64,000 nucleotides of DNA from Cognatilysobacter bugurensis. GTDB lineage: Bacteria; Pseudomonadota; Gammaproteobacteria; Xanthomonadales; Xanthomonadaceae. Below are positions 45,758 through 54,595 of this stretch, piece after piece. Each line of letters starts with the position of its first letter. Position 1 is the stretch's first letter. The position numbers and the translations under genes are program-made. The notes beneath the pieces were generated by a model. It saw nothing but the letters and a program-made list of their open reading frames with translations. It did not search any database and was not told the origin of the DNA. The stretch covers positions 372,001-436,000 of the forward strand of contig NZ_BMYD01000003.1 of NCBI RefSeq assembly GCF_014652095.1, read 5' to 3'.

Positions 45758-46300
45758 TCAGGCCGGCTGCGGTGCAACTGCGGGCCCCGATCGGGTTGCG
45801 TCGAGCGCGTTTGACAGTCGGGCCGACAGGTCGCGCTGCACGAGGTCTGCGAGATCGCGCAGCCGCATGATCGTGTCGCCGCTGAGCATCCGAGGTTTGC
45901 GATCAATGACTAGCAGTGCGCCCGCGCCCAGATCGCCCTGAAGGAACAGCGGGCAGCCTGCGTAAAACCGGATGCCGGGGGCATTGACGACGAGCGGGTT
46001 GTCGGCGAATCGCTCGTCCTGCGTGGCATCCGGCACGTAGAACGCGCCCTTTTGCAGAATCGTGTGCGCGCAGAACGAGAAGCGCCGCGGCGTCCCTTCC
46101 ACCTCCAGCCCGTCCATTGCCTTGAACCATTGCCGGTCCTGATCGATGAGCGATATCGCGGCGATCGGCGCGTCGCACAGGCTGCGGGCGATGCGCACGT
46201 ACGGCTGCAATGCCTCGATGAGGCCCGGGCCGAGCAGGCCGGTTGCCTTCACGGCTTCGAGGCGCTGGGATTCGTTCGTTGGCAGCGCTGGATTCAGCAT
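45758..46300 (-). CDS. GAF-domain protein
   Basis: 180 residues. ATG 46300 has CGGAG at good spacing; the open frame starts further up at 46324 without one. One GAF domain fills most of the protein: RIARSLCDAPIAAISLIDQD, DRQWFKAMDGLEVEG, FCAHTILQKGAFYVPDA. It is the stand-alone subtype often seen as a redox or small-molecule sensor in regulators, with Cys in SFCAHTI and GCPLF. No effector domain, so it may work with one of the kinases nearby. Confidence 0.88.
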   Translation of the reverse strand: MLNPALPTNESQRLEAVKATGLLGPGLIEALQPYVRIARSLCDAPIAAISLIDQDRQWFKAMDGLEVEGTPRRFSFCAHTILQKGAFYVPDATQDERFADNPLVVNAPGIRFYAGCPLFLQGDLGAGALLVIDRKPRMLSGDTIMRLRDLADLVQRDLSARLSNALDATRSGPAVAPQPA

Positions 46301-46568
46301 GTCGTCTCCGATGGCGGTATACACGCTCGCGGACGCGACCGCTCTGCACTCGGTAACGACGCTCCAGCGGCGGGCTAAAGACGCCGCTCGCCATGCAAAT
46401 GCGACGAGGGCCGCAAATCGGCGCGCTCATCGGCATGCGGGCTGAGAAAAGATCTCAGCCGCGGCATGTGACCTTGTCCTCTCGCTGGCAAACCATCAGG
46501 TCCGCGGGCGACCCGGTGCACATCCGTCCGCGCTCATGGCCAGCATCCGCGATCCATTGGCCAGCGGA

Positions 46569-47099
46569 CTAATGCTTGAGCTTTGATGGCGGATCCCACT
46601 CCGCCAGGGGCGAAACCGCGCCGCACGCTGCCAGCACCTGTGCGCCGGGCATGGGCATGAACTCACGGGCCTGAGTGACTTCGCCGCACCTGCTTTCACG
46701 ATACGTTGCGGCCAAGTCGAGCAGCGCGGGCATCGGGTCATTGACCTCGGCAGAGCGCTCCACTGCCATTTCACCGAGTTCCGCCCACGCCTGGAATTGC
46801 TCGTCCGCGAGGTGGGCAACCAAGGTGCGCAAGGCATCGCTCCCGTTGCGCATGCCCGCCAACATCTTCTTGGCGGCCTCGAAGGCGATCCCCTCGTCGG
46901 ATCGATGCGCCCTGGCATGTGCACGGACGACGCCCCAGAGCAGGCCGAGGGTGCTCAGTTTTTCGGTCGCGGGGGTGGGGGCGTCTGCGAGCGCCGCCTC
47001 GAGGCTTTGCGCCTTGGCGAACCCGAGCATGAAGCGGCTCGCATCCTCGGCGATTACGGACGGGGGCGATGAACTGACCATGGGATAGAGGCTAGACAT
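46569..47099 (-). CDS. hypothetical protein, paralogue of 43227 gene
   Basis: 176 residues. Shares the blocks ASRFMLGFAKAQSLEA, LSTLGLLWGV, FQAWAELGEMAVE, AEVNDPMPALLDL and the MPMPG tail with the protein at 43227. Divergent from the pseudo-kinase at 47297. Family not recognised. Start could also be ATG 47081. Confidence 0.75.
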   Translation of the reverse strand: MSSLYPMVSSSPPSVIAEDASRFMLGFAKAQSLEAALADAPTPATEKLSTLGLLWGVVRAHARAHRSDEGIAFEAAKKMLAGMRNGSDALRTLVAHLADEQFQAWAELGEMAVERSAEVNDPMPALLDLAATYRESRCGEVTQAREFMPMPGAQVLAACGAVSPLAEWDPPSKLKH

Positions 47100-47296
47100 C
47101 CATGTGAGAAGGGCGTGGTTGAATCAGATGGGCATTTCACCCATAAGCGGCCGTTCGAACCGCTGAGTTAATGGAATGGCAAGTTTCAGCCGGTGTCGAG
47201 GCAACGCACCCCTGACCGCTCGCCGGCCGCCGTTTCGTGAACGACGAGGCCTAAACTGGAACGCTCGGCATTGAACCTCAGGACCGCAAGGCGCCC

Positions 47297-48586
47297 ATGA
47301 CCGGCTGTGACGTGCTCAAAACCGGACTCAACCGCATTGCCGCGAGCCTCGAGGCGCGCCGGTCTGCGGTGCTGGAGCTGTGGCGGGACGCCGTGACGGC
47401 AGACCCCACGCTCGACTCGACGTCCGAGTGGTCGATCCGACAGTTCGATGACCACTTCCCCGATGTGCTCGATGCCCTCATCCGTTCACTGCGCGACTGG
47501 CCGGATCCGTCCACGGCCGCCGGGAGTGACGAGCAGGCGCTCGCCGTCTTGCACGCCCGTGCGCGTTGGCTGCAGGGGTACTCGCTGCGAGGCGTGGTGC
47601 GCGAATGGGGCCACTTCAATGCGGTCGTGGTCGACCAGATGCAGTCGTGCCCGCTCGAAGACGGCGCGCCACAGCGCGAGATCCATCGCGCCGCGAGCGC
47701 GGTGTGGGCGCAGCTGCTGAACGAGCAGCAGACCCTCAGCGCGCTCGAGTACCACAACCTCGAGCGTGCCGAGGCGCAGACGCGAGCCACGGAGCTCACT
47801 CGGGTGCTCGAGCAGATTCGTGGCTTCACGAGTGGGCGCGGACGGCTGCTTGAAGGCATCGTTGCGACCATGCGCAACGATCTGCAGCTCGTCATGACGA
47901 GCACGGCGCTCAGCACCGACGCGATGGCGTGGGACCAGGCCTATGAGTTGCGCAAGCTGTCCGAGGACGGCCTGCGTGGGCTGGAGCAGGCCCTGAAGTC
48001 GATGGTGACGCTGGCCGAGCTGGAGGCTGGGCAGGAAGTCCGCGAAGTGACGAGCTTCGATGCAGGCTCCGCGCTCGAACTGCTTTGCGAAGGGTTGCGG
48101 CACGTGGTCGCACAGGAAGGCGCTGAGCTGACGTGGCGCGGGCCTGAAAGCTTCGTGGTCGAGGGCGATCCCGAACGCGTGCGGCGCCTCACGCGGCACC
48201 TGGTGCTGTGCGCGTTGCAGACACCCGGAGACGGGGGCATTGCGGTGCGCTGGTCGTTCGACCCGGCCTCGAGCCCGAGGTGGCAGGTCGAGGTCGAGCG
48301 GGCACTCGTTCCTGCGCCCGAAACATCAGTGCCTGCCGTGGGTCTCGCCTTGGCGGTATCGACGGAAGCTGCGCAGGAGATAGAGGGGCGTGCTTCGGCG
48401 GGGCGGCAGCACGCCCTCCAGAACGGTGAGATCGCGGCCGCCGAAGACGACGGCATCGACCTGCTGATCGCCAAGCAGCTGTGCTCGATCCTCAGCGCCA
48501 GCCTGGAGCTCGAGGCGCAGGGAGAGCGGGTCCGCTACCGCGCCACGCTGCCGCTGGCGTATTCCACACCTGCTGCGCACAGCTGA
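47297..48586 (+). CDS. degenerate histidine-kinase-like protein (pseudo-kinase)
   Basis: 429 residues. The N-terminal 150 residues are helical (RRSAVLELWRDAVTADP, WLQGYSLRGVVREWGHF) and resemble the RsbR-type N-terminal non-heme globin-like/co-antagonist domain. The region after a coiled coil aligns with HisKA-HATPase, but the H-box reads ATMRNDLQLVM with no His, and the N-box position reads LVLCALQTP with no Asn. The ATP-lid glycines are missing. So it should neither bind ATP normally nor phosphorylate. It may be a scaffold or sensor that binds a partner kinase. Confidence 0.75.
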   Translation: MTGCDVLKTGLNRIAASLEARRSAVLELWRDAVTADPTLDSTSEWSIRQFDDHFPDVLDALIRSLRDWPDPSTAAGSDEQALAVLHARARWLQGYSLRGVVREWGHFNAVVVDQMQSCPLEDGAPQREIHRAASAVWAQLLNEQQTLSALEYHNLERAEAQTRATELTRVLEQIRGFTSGRGRLLEGIVATMRNDLQLVMTSTALSTDAMAWDQAYELRKLSEDGLRGLEQALKSMVTLAELEAGQEVREVTSFDAGSALELLCEGLRHVVAQEGAELTWRGPESFVVEGDPERVRRLTRHLVLCALQTPGDGGIAVRWSFDPASSPRWQVEVERALVPAPETSVPAVGLALAVSTEAAQEIEGRASAGRQHALQNGEIAAAEDDGIDLLIAKQLCSILSASLELEAQGERVRYRATLPLAYSTPAAHS

Positions 48587-48799
48587 GGTGCAGCGTGCCC
48601 CCGCGGCGCGCTCGGAGACTGCAGTTCACACTTGGCAGCCGCTCCTGCCGACCCTGCTTCCACGATCGATGTGCGTGCGGCGGTAAAGCGCGGTCAGAAC
48701 CGCGCAGGGCACGAGCGGCGCCGATCAGGCCCCGCTGAGAGTCGCTCCCGAAGAAAACCGGCTCGGGAGACTATGAGGCCGCCCAGCGGCTCGGCGACC

Positions 48800-48830
48800 T
48801 TGACGGTCAATTCGCGCCGACGGGCATACT
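48800..48830 (+). promoter_or_regulatory. weak promoter candidate for the 48837 kinase
   Basis: TTGACG (48800-48805) and CATACT (48825-48830) are separated by 19 bases, longer than ideal. The ATG follows the -10 by only six bases and no ribosome site is visible, which would make the mRNA leaderless. Weak. Confidence 0.3.
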
Positions 48831-48836
48831 CGTTGG

Positions 48837-51239
48837 ATGACGACGCGTCCTGACTTCGAAGCGCTGTTTGCCGCCTCGCCGTATCCGTATCTTTTGATCG
48901 CCACCGACTGCGTCATCATCGGCGCGAATCCCGCCTACCTTCGGGCGACCGGTGCTTCCGCCGACGACATCGTCGGCAAGCATATTTTCGAGGCGTTTCC
49001 CCCTAATCCGGCGGATCCAGCCTCGACCAACATCACCGCGGTTCGCGACTCGATCCAGGCGTGCATCGCGACAGGCAAGGCGCACACCAGCCCGCTGCTG
49101 CGCTACGCGGTGCCGCGCGAAGGCTCCAATGGCGTCGCGTTCGACCATAAGTACTGGAGCGTGGTCCATACGCCGGTGATGGATGCCGAGGGCAATGTCG
49201 CCTTCGTTGCACAGAACCCCATCGATGTAACGGAGCTCTACCGAGCCGATCAGGCCGCGGGCCAGGGCGCTCTGGCCGACGCCGCCCACTTGTCATTCAG
49301 TGAAGCCAAAGTCAGCCGGCCGCAGCTCCACGAGGCGATGGCGCGGATCGTGGACGCCGAACGCGAAAGGTTTCAGGCGCTGTTCGATCAAGCGCCGAGC
49401 TTCATCGCTGTGCTGAAGGGGCCCGACCACGTGTTCGAGCGCGCCAACCAGGCGTACGCGCAGCTGGTCGGCCACCGTGACCTGATCGGCAAGCCGGTCC
49501 GCAAGGCGATGCCGGAGCTGGAAGGGCAGGGGTTCTTCGAACTGCTGGACCGGGTGTACCGCACGGGTGAGCCCTACGTGGGTCGGGGCGTCCACGTCAG
49601 GCTGGAACGCGACCCTGAAAGTGGGCTGGAAGATCGTTTCTTCGACTTCGTGTATCAGCCGACTCGCGACCACGAAGGACACGTATCGGGCATTTTCGCG
49701 GAAGGAACTGACGTAACGGACACCGTCAACGCACTCGAAGCACTGCGCGAAAGCGAGCAGAGGCTTTTGCAGCTGGCGAACAACATTCCCGTGCTGGCGT
49801 GGATGGCGAATCCCGACGGCGACGTCTACTGGTACAACGACCGCTGGTATGAGTTCACCGGCACCACCGAGGCGGAGATGCGCGGTTGGGGGTGGCAGCC
49901 TGTCATCCACCCCGATGACCTCGAGCCTACGGTCACAGCGTGGACGGCTGCGCTGGCCTGTGGCACGCCGTATGAAGTGACCGTGCGCATCCGCGCCAAC
50001 GACGGCCAGTACCGGGCGTTCTACGTGCTGGCGTCGCCCTTGCGCGATTCCGCAGGCGACATCGTCCGTTGGTTCGGCACCAACACCGACATCACCGAGG
50101 CCCAGCAGGCCCACGAGCAGTTGCGGGCCGCCGACCGGCGCAAGGACGAGTTTCTCGCGATGCTGGCCCACGAACTTCGCAACCCACTCGCGCCGATTCG
50201 TGCGGCCGCTGATGTGCTGTCGATGGGGTCGACGGACCTGGGCACCGTCAGGAAAGCCAGCGCCGTCATCTCGCGGCAGGTGCGGCACATGACGAGCCTC
50301 GTCGACGATCTGCTCGATGTGTCACGTGTCACGCGCGGTCTCGTCGTCCTCGAGAAGACCGAGGTGAACATCAAGCGCGTCGTCGCGGACGCGGTCGAGC
50401 AGGTTCGGCCACTCGTCGAAGCCCGGCGTCATCATTTGAACGTGCATCTCGCGCCTCAGAACGCGCACGTGCGGGGCGACCACAAGCGTCTGGTGCAGGT
50501 GCTCGCCAACCTGCTCGGCAACGCGGCCAAGTTCACGCCTGAGGGCGGTCACGTCGCGGTCTTGATGGAGGTGGAGGACGAGCAGGTGTCGTTGACGGTC
50601 GTGGATGACGGCATTGGCATGCCGGACGACGTGACGGAGCACGCGTTCGAGCTGTTTGCGCAGGCGGAGCGAACGGCCGACCGCACCCAGGGCGGGCTGG
50701 GCATCGGCCTGGCCCTCGTCAAGAGCCTGGTCGAACTTCACGGCGGGAGCGTCCGCGCCTGCAGCGAGGGCCTCGGCCGAGGCAGCCGGTTCACGGTGTG
50801 CCTGCCGCGGCTCGAACGGCTTTCAAGCGCTGAGCGCAACGGGGGTGCCGACCATGAACGTGCGGATGGTCGTCCCCTGCGGATACTGATCGTGGACGAC
50901 AACGAGGACGCGGCCGGCATGTTGGCGCTGCTTGTCGAAGCATGGGGCCATACGGCCATAACCGAGTACAGCTCGAGGCAGGCACTGGCGCGGGCGACGG
51001 TGGAGCGGCCCGATGTGTGCTTGCTCGACATCGGCCTGCCGGACATGGACGGCAACGAATTGGCGCGAGCGCTGCGGCGCAATGCCGCCACCGCCAAGGC
51101 CACGCTGGTGGCCGTCACAGGCTATGGCCAGGAAACGGACCGGAAAAACACGAGCGAGGCGGGGTTTGACCACCATCTGGTGAAGCCGGTCGATCCCGTG
51201 GCGCTTGGCGCCGTGCTGCGAAGCGTCGAATCGAGCTAG
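48837..51239 (+). CDS. hybrid sensor histidine kinase (PAS-PAS-PAS-HK-REC)
   Basis: 800 residues. PAS 1 about 5-125 (FEALFAASPYPYLLIATDC), the same subtype as in the kinase at 18953. PAS 2 about 175-290 (LFDQAPSFIAVLKGPDH), also shared with it. PAS 3 about 305-425 (NIPVLAWMANPDGDVYWYND). Then HisKA (AHELRNPLAPIRAAADVL), HATPase_c (NLLGNAAKFTPEGG, GGLGIGLALVKSL) and receiver (LIVDDNEDAAGM, LLDIGLPDMDGNE, LVKPVD). Soluble. Compared with the kinase at 18953 it lacks the unknown N-terminal part and has PAS where that one has GAF, so the two probably arose by duplication. Confidence 0.94.
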   Translation: MTTRPDFEALFAASPYPYLLIATDCVIIGANPAYLRATGASADDIVGKHIFEAFPPNPADPASTNITAVRDSIQACIATGKAHTSPLLRYAVPREGSNGVAFDHKYWSVVHTPVMDAEGNVAFVAQNPIDVTELYRADQAAGQGALADAAHLSFSEAKVSRPQLHEAMARIVDAERERFQALFDQAPSFIAVLKGPDHVFERANQAYAQLVGHRDLIGKPVRKAMPELEGQGFFELLDRVYRTGEPYVGRGVHVRLERDPESGLEDRFFDFVYQPTRDHEGHVSGIFAEGTDVTDTVNALEALRESEQRLLQLANNIPVLAWMANPDGDVYWYNDRWYEFTGTTEAEMRGWGWQPVIHPDDLEPTVTAWTAALACGTPYEVTVRIRANDGQYRAFYVLASPLRDSAGDIVRWFGTNTDITEAQQAHEQLRAADRRKDEFLAMLAHELRNPLAPIRAAADVLSMGSTDLGTVRKASAVISRQVRHMTSLVDDLLDVSRVTRGLVVLEKTEVNIKRVVADAVEQVRPLVEARRHHLNVHLAPQNAHVRGDHKRLVQVLANLLGNAAKFTPEGGHVAVLMEVEDEQVSLTVVDDGIGMPDDVTEHAFELFAQAERTADRTQGGLGIGLALVKSLVELHGGSVRACSEGLGRGSRFTVCLPRLERLSSAERNGGADHERADGRPLRILIVDDNEDAAGMLALLVEAWGHTAITEYSSRQALARATVERPDVCLLDIGLPDMDGNELARALRRNAATAKATLVAVTGYGQETDRKNTSEAGFDHHLVKPVDPVALGAVLRSVESS

Positions 51240-51448
51240 GGCGTCATCGACCATGCAGGCTGCCGCGGCCAAAGTCGGCGGCCGGTAATGCAAGACGACG
51301 CTCGGTTGTTTTGACCGGTCAGCTCGCGCGCGTGCATGAACCGAGCGCTGAGCAACAAGATGCGCTGGAACTGGGATGGCCCGCGAGACTCAACGGCTGC
51401 ATGCCCGCCAGCAGGTCCGGTCTCAACGCGGTTACGCGTGCAGTGCAA

Positions 51449-51763
51449 TTACGGGTGCAAGCCGCCGCCCGGTGCGTTCGACCTGCGGCGCTCGACCGCA
51501 TGTGCTTTTGCGCTCGCCGAGACCGTGCCTCCGTCCAGCGGTCTGGGCTGGATGCGCCGGTCAATTCGTCTTCGGGTCGCGAGCAGCCGTTCCTCGAGCC
51601 AAGCGTCGTGCTCCGGGGCAGACAATGCGCGGGCGCGGCCCGCCAGTTCCTCAAAGACCGCCAGGACCTGTAGGCGATCGCAGCCGGGCACCAATTCGGT
51701 GGTTGCCCAGAAGTCGAGGTTTTGCACACACACCAGCAGTTCGAACGGAAGTGCCTTGCTCAT
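51449..51763 (-). CDS. small hypothetical protein
   Basis: 104 residues from ATG 51763 (MSKALPFELLVCVQNLDFW). A hydrophobic opening with two Cys is followed by a helical region and a Lys/Arg/Pro-rich tail. No family recognised. Expression is uncertain: a terminator on the same strand lies just upstream, so it would need its own start close by. Confidence 0.45.
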   Translation of the reverse strand: MSKALPFELLVCVQNLDFWATTELVPGCDRLQVLAVFEELAGRARALSAPEHDAWLEERLLATRRRIDRRIQPRPLDGGTVSASAKAHAVERRRSNAPGGGLHP

Positions 51764-51784
51764 GACGGTCGTGCTCCGGCGCTG

Positions 51785-51821
51785 CAATAAAAAAGGTCCC
51801 GTGATGAACACGGGACCTTTT
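51785..51821 (-). terminator. strong rho-independent terminator
   Basis: AAAAGGTCCCGTG (51791-51803) pairs with CACGGGACCTTTT (51809-51821) around ATGAA. Read on the minus strand, a T-run follows. The hairpin is nearly symmetrical and may work on both strands, but the T-run is better on minus. Confidence 0.85.
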
Positions 51822-52006
51822 GGGCACATCGTCGGAACGCATGAAAAACGTATCAATCTTGCAACCGACACACGCGCAGAATGGCGTGTCGCTTGTTAGG
51901 GCTGAATCGATGAGCTTGACCGACGATGGATACGGGGCTTGTGGGCTTCGGGTTCGGTAGTGGCAGCGTTGCTGCTCGCAATGTCCTGATGCTGGGCATC
52001 CGGCGC
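51822..52006 (-). ncRNA. candidate small RNA between two terminators
   Basis: A minus-strand stretch of about 185 bases begins just after one terminator (52007-52034) and ends at a second strong one (51785-51821). A transcript starting inside it would be a compact terminator-ended RNA with no open frame of note. No promoter could be assigned with confidence. Confidence 0.3.
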
Positions 52007-52034
52007 AAAAAAGCCCCGAGGGAATCCCCGGGGC
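52007..52034 (-). terminator. rho-independent terminator of the LysM/BON gene
   Basis: GCCCCG (52013-52018) pairs with CGGGGC (52029-52034), extended by GGGA/TCCC after a bulged A. Six A's at 52007-52012 read as a T-run on the minus strand. It lies downstream of the gene at 52351. Confidence 0.8.
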
Positions 52035-52350
52035 CTGATTAAGCGGACTTCACTGGAGCAGATTGACTCATCTGCGCCAGGCGCCCTAAGCGTTCAGAAA
52101 AAATGCCTCAGGTTGCGGCGACGCGAAGCGAGCACCCGTGACCCGGGATTGCTTCGACGCTTCGGTTTGGGTGCGTGTCGCTCGCTGCCTTTTGCTCGGC
52201 GCGTCAGAACGTGCTCAGCGCAATCGGCGTAAACGCCGGCAGTGCCAGCTTTCGAAGTTCGCGCGAGGCCCCGCTCCGGCTCCGGCTGGAACTCGGAGCG
52301 AGTTCGCCGCGGCTCGCACCTGCTGGATCCTGGCAGGGGCTACGACCGGC

Positions 52351-52905
52351 TCATTCCTCCGGCGGAATGCGCAGGACCTGGCCCGGATAGATCTTGTCGG
52401 GATCCTCGAGCATCGGCTTGTTGGCCTCGAAGATCTGCGGGTACTTGCTCGCCTCTCCGTACATCTCCTTGGCGATCTTCGACAACGTGTCGCCGGACTT
52501 CACGGTGTACGTGCGGGAGCTCCACTGCTCACCCGTATCGGCGCTTGCAGAGGTGGCCGCAACTGGGGCGGCAGGCGCCGCAGCGGCAGGTTTCGGGGCC
52601 TGGCCGGTGGGGGCGGCAGCCGCTGTTCCGGTCGCGGCGGCGGGCTTTGCCGCCTGCGGCGCGACGCGGAGCCGGTCATCGACGCTGCCGATGCCCTCGA
52701 TGTTGCCCGCGATGAGGACCGCCTTCTCACGGGTTGCGGTGTCCTTCGCGACCCCGGTCAGCGTCGCCTTGTCGCCATCGACTTCGACGCTGATCCCGGT
52801 GATTCCGTAGCGGGCAAGGTGTTTTTCGATGGCGGTTTCCCGCCGTGCTTCTCCGGGCTTGAAGATCTTTTCGCCGGCGCCCTTCACGAAATCGATGATG
52901 CTCAT
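52351..52905 (-). CDS. kbp: LysM/BON potassium-binding-protein (Kbp/YgaU)-like protein
   Basis: 184 residues. BON domain about 25-82 (EKHLARYGITGISVEVDGD, TLTGVAKDTATREKAVLIAG). Then an Ala/Pro-rich linker of about 45 residues (QAAKPAAATGTAAAAPTGQ and on), much longer than in E. coli Kbp (YgaU). A LysM domain follows, about 132-180 (TYTVKSGDTLSKIAKEMYG). No signal peptide, like YgaU, which is cytoplasmic and binds K+. AGGGA precedes the ATG. Monocistronic, ending at the terminator above. Confidence 0.9.
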   Translation of the reverse strand: MSIIDFVKGAGEKIFKPGEARRETAIEKHLARYGITGISVEVDGDKATLTGVAKDTATREKAVLIAGNIEGIGSVDDRLRVAPQAAKPAAATGTAAAAPTGQAPKPAAAAPAAPVAATSASADTGEQWSSRTYTVKSGDTLSKIAKEMYGEASKYPQIFEANKPMLEDPDKIYPGQVLRIPPEE

Positions 52906-53542
52906 GGGAATCCCTGTCTGATCGGGCGGTCAACCTCGCAGACGACTCGTGACCTCCTCATCAAGAGGCGCGGGCAACGCAGTGGTCGCGCAGATGAGGG
53001 TCGCCCGTCTGCCGGGTCGACGAGCGCGTCGCGGTCGGCGGCGCTCAAAGACCTCCTCGACGCAAGAGGCTGCGTCGCGCGGCGCTTCGTTATCGAACGT
53101 CTGGCCCTCTTGCGGCAGGAGGTCGCCAAGACGCGGTCAAACGCCGTCGCGACGGGACGGCGAACGGCCCGCGGGGCGCAACCCCGGTGAGTCGATCGAG
53201 TCGTCGGGCAGATGCGAACCGGTTTCATTTGACCCCTGCGCCCGGCGACCGGATCATGGCGGCGTTCTTGCTCCACGCGTATCGCGCCGGCCCGTACGGG
53301 GCCGATGCAATACGCGTCCAGCCCGCGACGGAAGGCGCCTGTCTATGCCGTAGATCGGCGGCCGGGCATGAGCTGGAGGGCCAAGTTCGGCCCACGCGGC
53401 ACGGACGGCCCTGGGCGGGGCGCCCCACGCGTCCGAAGTGCTTCATCCGGCTTGCCGACCCGGCATGACGGGTGCCAAGAGGGCGGCCGGGCGCTCATGG
53501 GCCCGGGCCCGAACCCCAAACCGAATTAAAAGAGGCTTGCAA
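52906..53542. other. long intergenic region
   Basis: 637 bases between the divergent LysM/BON and iron-binding protein genes. No gene, Fur-type site or repeat was recognised, although the iron transporter would be expected to have an iron-dependent operator. Confidence 0.4.
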
Positions 53543-54595
53543 ATGCGATTTTCCGTCCTGGCTGTCTCGCTCCTTGTCCTGACCGCCGCCTGCGGCAAGC
53601 AGGCCGAGCCCGAAGCGCAGCCGGCTGCTGCCGACGCGAAGCCGGCCGCCCCGGCCGCGGCGCAAGAACTGGTCGTCTACACCTCGCGCAACGAGCAGCT
53701 GGTCAAGCCGCTGTTCGATCAATACACGAAGGAGACCGGCACCAAGGTCACCTACCTGACGGACAAGGCGCCCCCGCTGATGGAGCGCCTGCGCGCCGAA
53801 GGCGATCGCACGCAGGCCGATGTGCTGATCACGGTCGACGCGGGCAATCTCTGGCAGGCCGCCAATCTGGGCCTGCTGCAGCCGATCGACTCGCCGACGC
53901 TGCAGGCCAACGTCCCGGCGAATCTGCGCGATCCGGAAAACCGTTGGGTGGGCCTGTCGGTCCGGGCGCGCACGATCGTGCACGATCCGAAGGCGGTCCC
54001 GGCGACGCAGCTGTCGACCTATGAGGACCTGGCTGACCCGAAGTGGCGCGGCAAGCTGTGCATGCGCACGAGCAAGTCCGAGTACAACCAGAGCCTCGTC
54101 GCGACGATGATCGCGACGCTCGGGCCGGAGCGCACCGAGCAGGTGGTGAAGGGCTGGGTCGAGAACCTGGCCGCGCCGCCGTTCGCGAACGACGTGGCGG
54201 TGATCGAGGCGATCGAGGCCGGGCGCTGCAGCGTCGGCATCGTGAACAGCTACTACCTCGGTCGTCAGCAGCGCGACAAGCCGGAGCTCGCGGTCAAGCC
54301 GTTCTGGCCGAACCAGGGCGACCGCGGCGTGCACGTCAACGTGTCGGGCGCCGGCGTGACCAAGCATTCGGACAACCCCGAGGCGGCGCGCGCGTTCATC
54401 GAGTGGCTCTCGTCCGAGAAGGCGCAGGCGCTGTACGCGAACGAAAACATGGAATATCCCGCCAACCCGAAGATCGAGGCCGCGCCGCTCGTCGAAGGTT
54501 GGGGCGACTATAAGGCCGACGTGATCAACGTGTCCGAAGCCGGCCGCCTGCAGGCCGAGGCGGTCAAGCTGATGGACCGTGCCGGCTACCGCTGA
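53543..54595 (+). CDS. fbpA: ferric-iron ABC transporter substrate-binding protein
   Basis: 350 residues. ATG 53543 has AGAGG seven bases upstream. Signal with lipobox TAAC (near Cys17), so it may be lipid-anchored or periplasmic. An Ala/Pro linker leads to a FbpA/FutA-type binding domain: [48 protein letters not shown] (the Tyr pair typical of Fe3+ ligands) and [18 protein letters not shown]. Captures Fe3+ and hands it to the permease. First of three overlapping genes. Confidence 0.93.
   Translation: MRFSVLAVSLLVLTAACGKQAEPEAQPAAADAKPAAPAAAQELVVYTSRNEQLVKPLFDQYTKETGTKVTYLTDKAPPLMERLRAEGDRTQADVLITVDAGNLWQAANLGLLQPIDSPTLQANVPANLRDPENRWVGLSVRARTIVHDPKAVPATQLSTYEDLADPKWRGKLCMRTSKSEYNQSLVATMIATLGPERTEQVVKGWVENLAAPPFANDVAVIEAIEAGRCSVGIVNSYYLGRQQRDKPELAVKPFWPNQGDRGVHVNVSGAGVTKHSDNPEAARAFIEWLSSEKAQALYANENMEYPANPKIEAAPLVEGWGDYKADVINVSEAGRLQAEAVKLMDRAGYR

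Larger units (their letters stand above)
51764..52350. other. intergenic region with two minus-strand terminators
   Basis: 587 bases between the small gene at 51449 and the LysM/BON gene. Besides the terminators at 51785 and 52007 there is no protein gene; the stretch between them may encode a small RNA on the minus strand. Confidence 0.45.
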
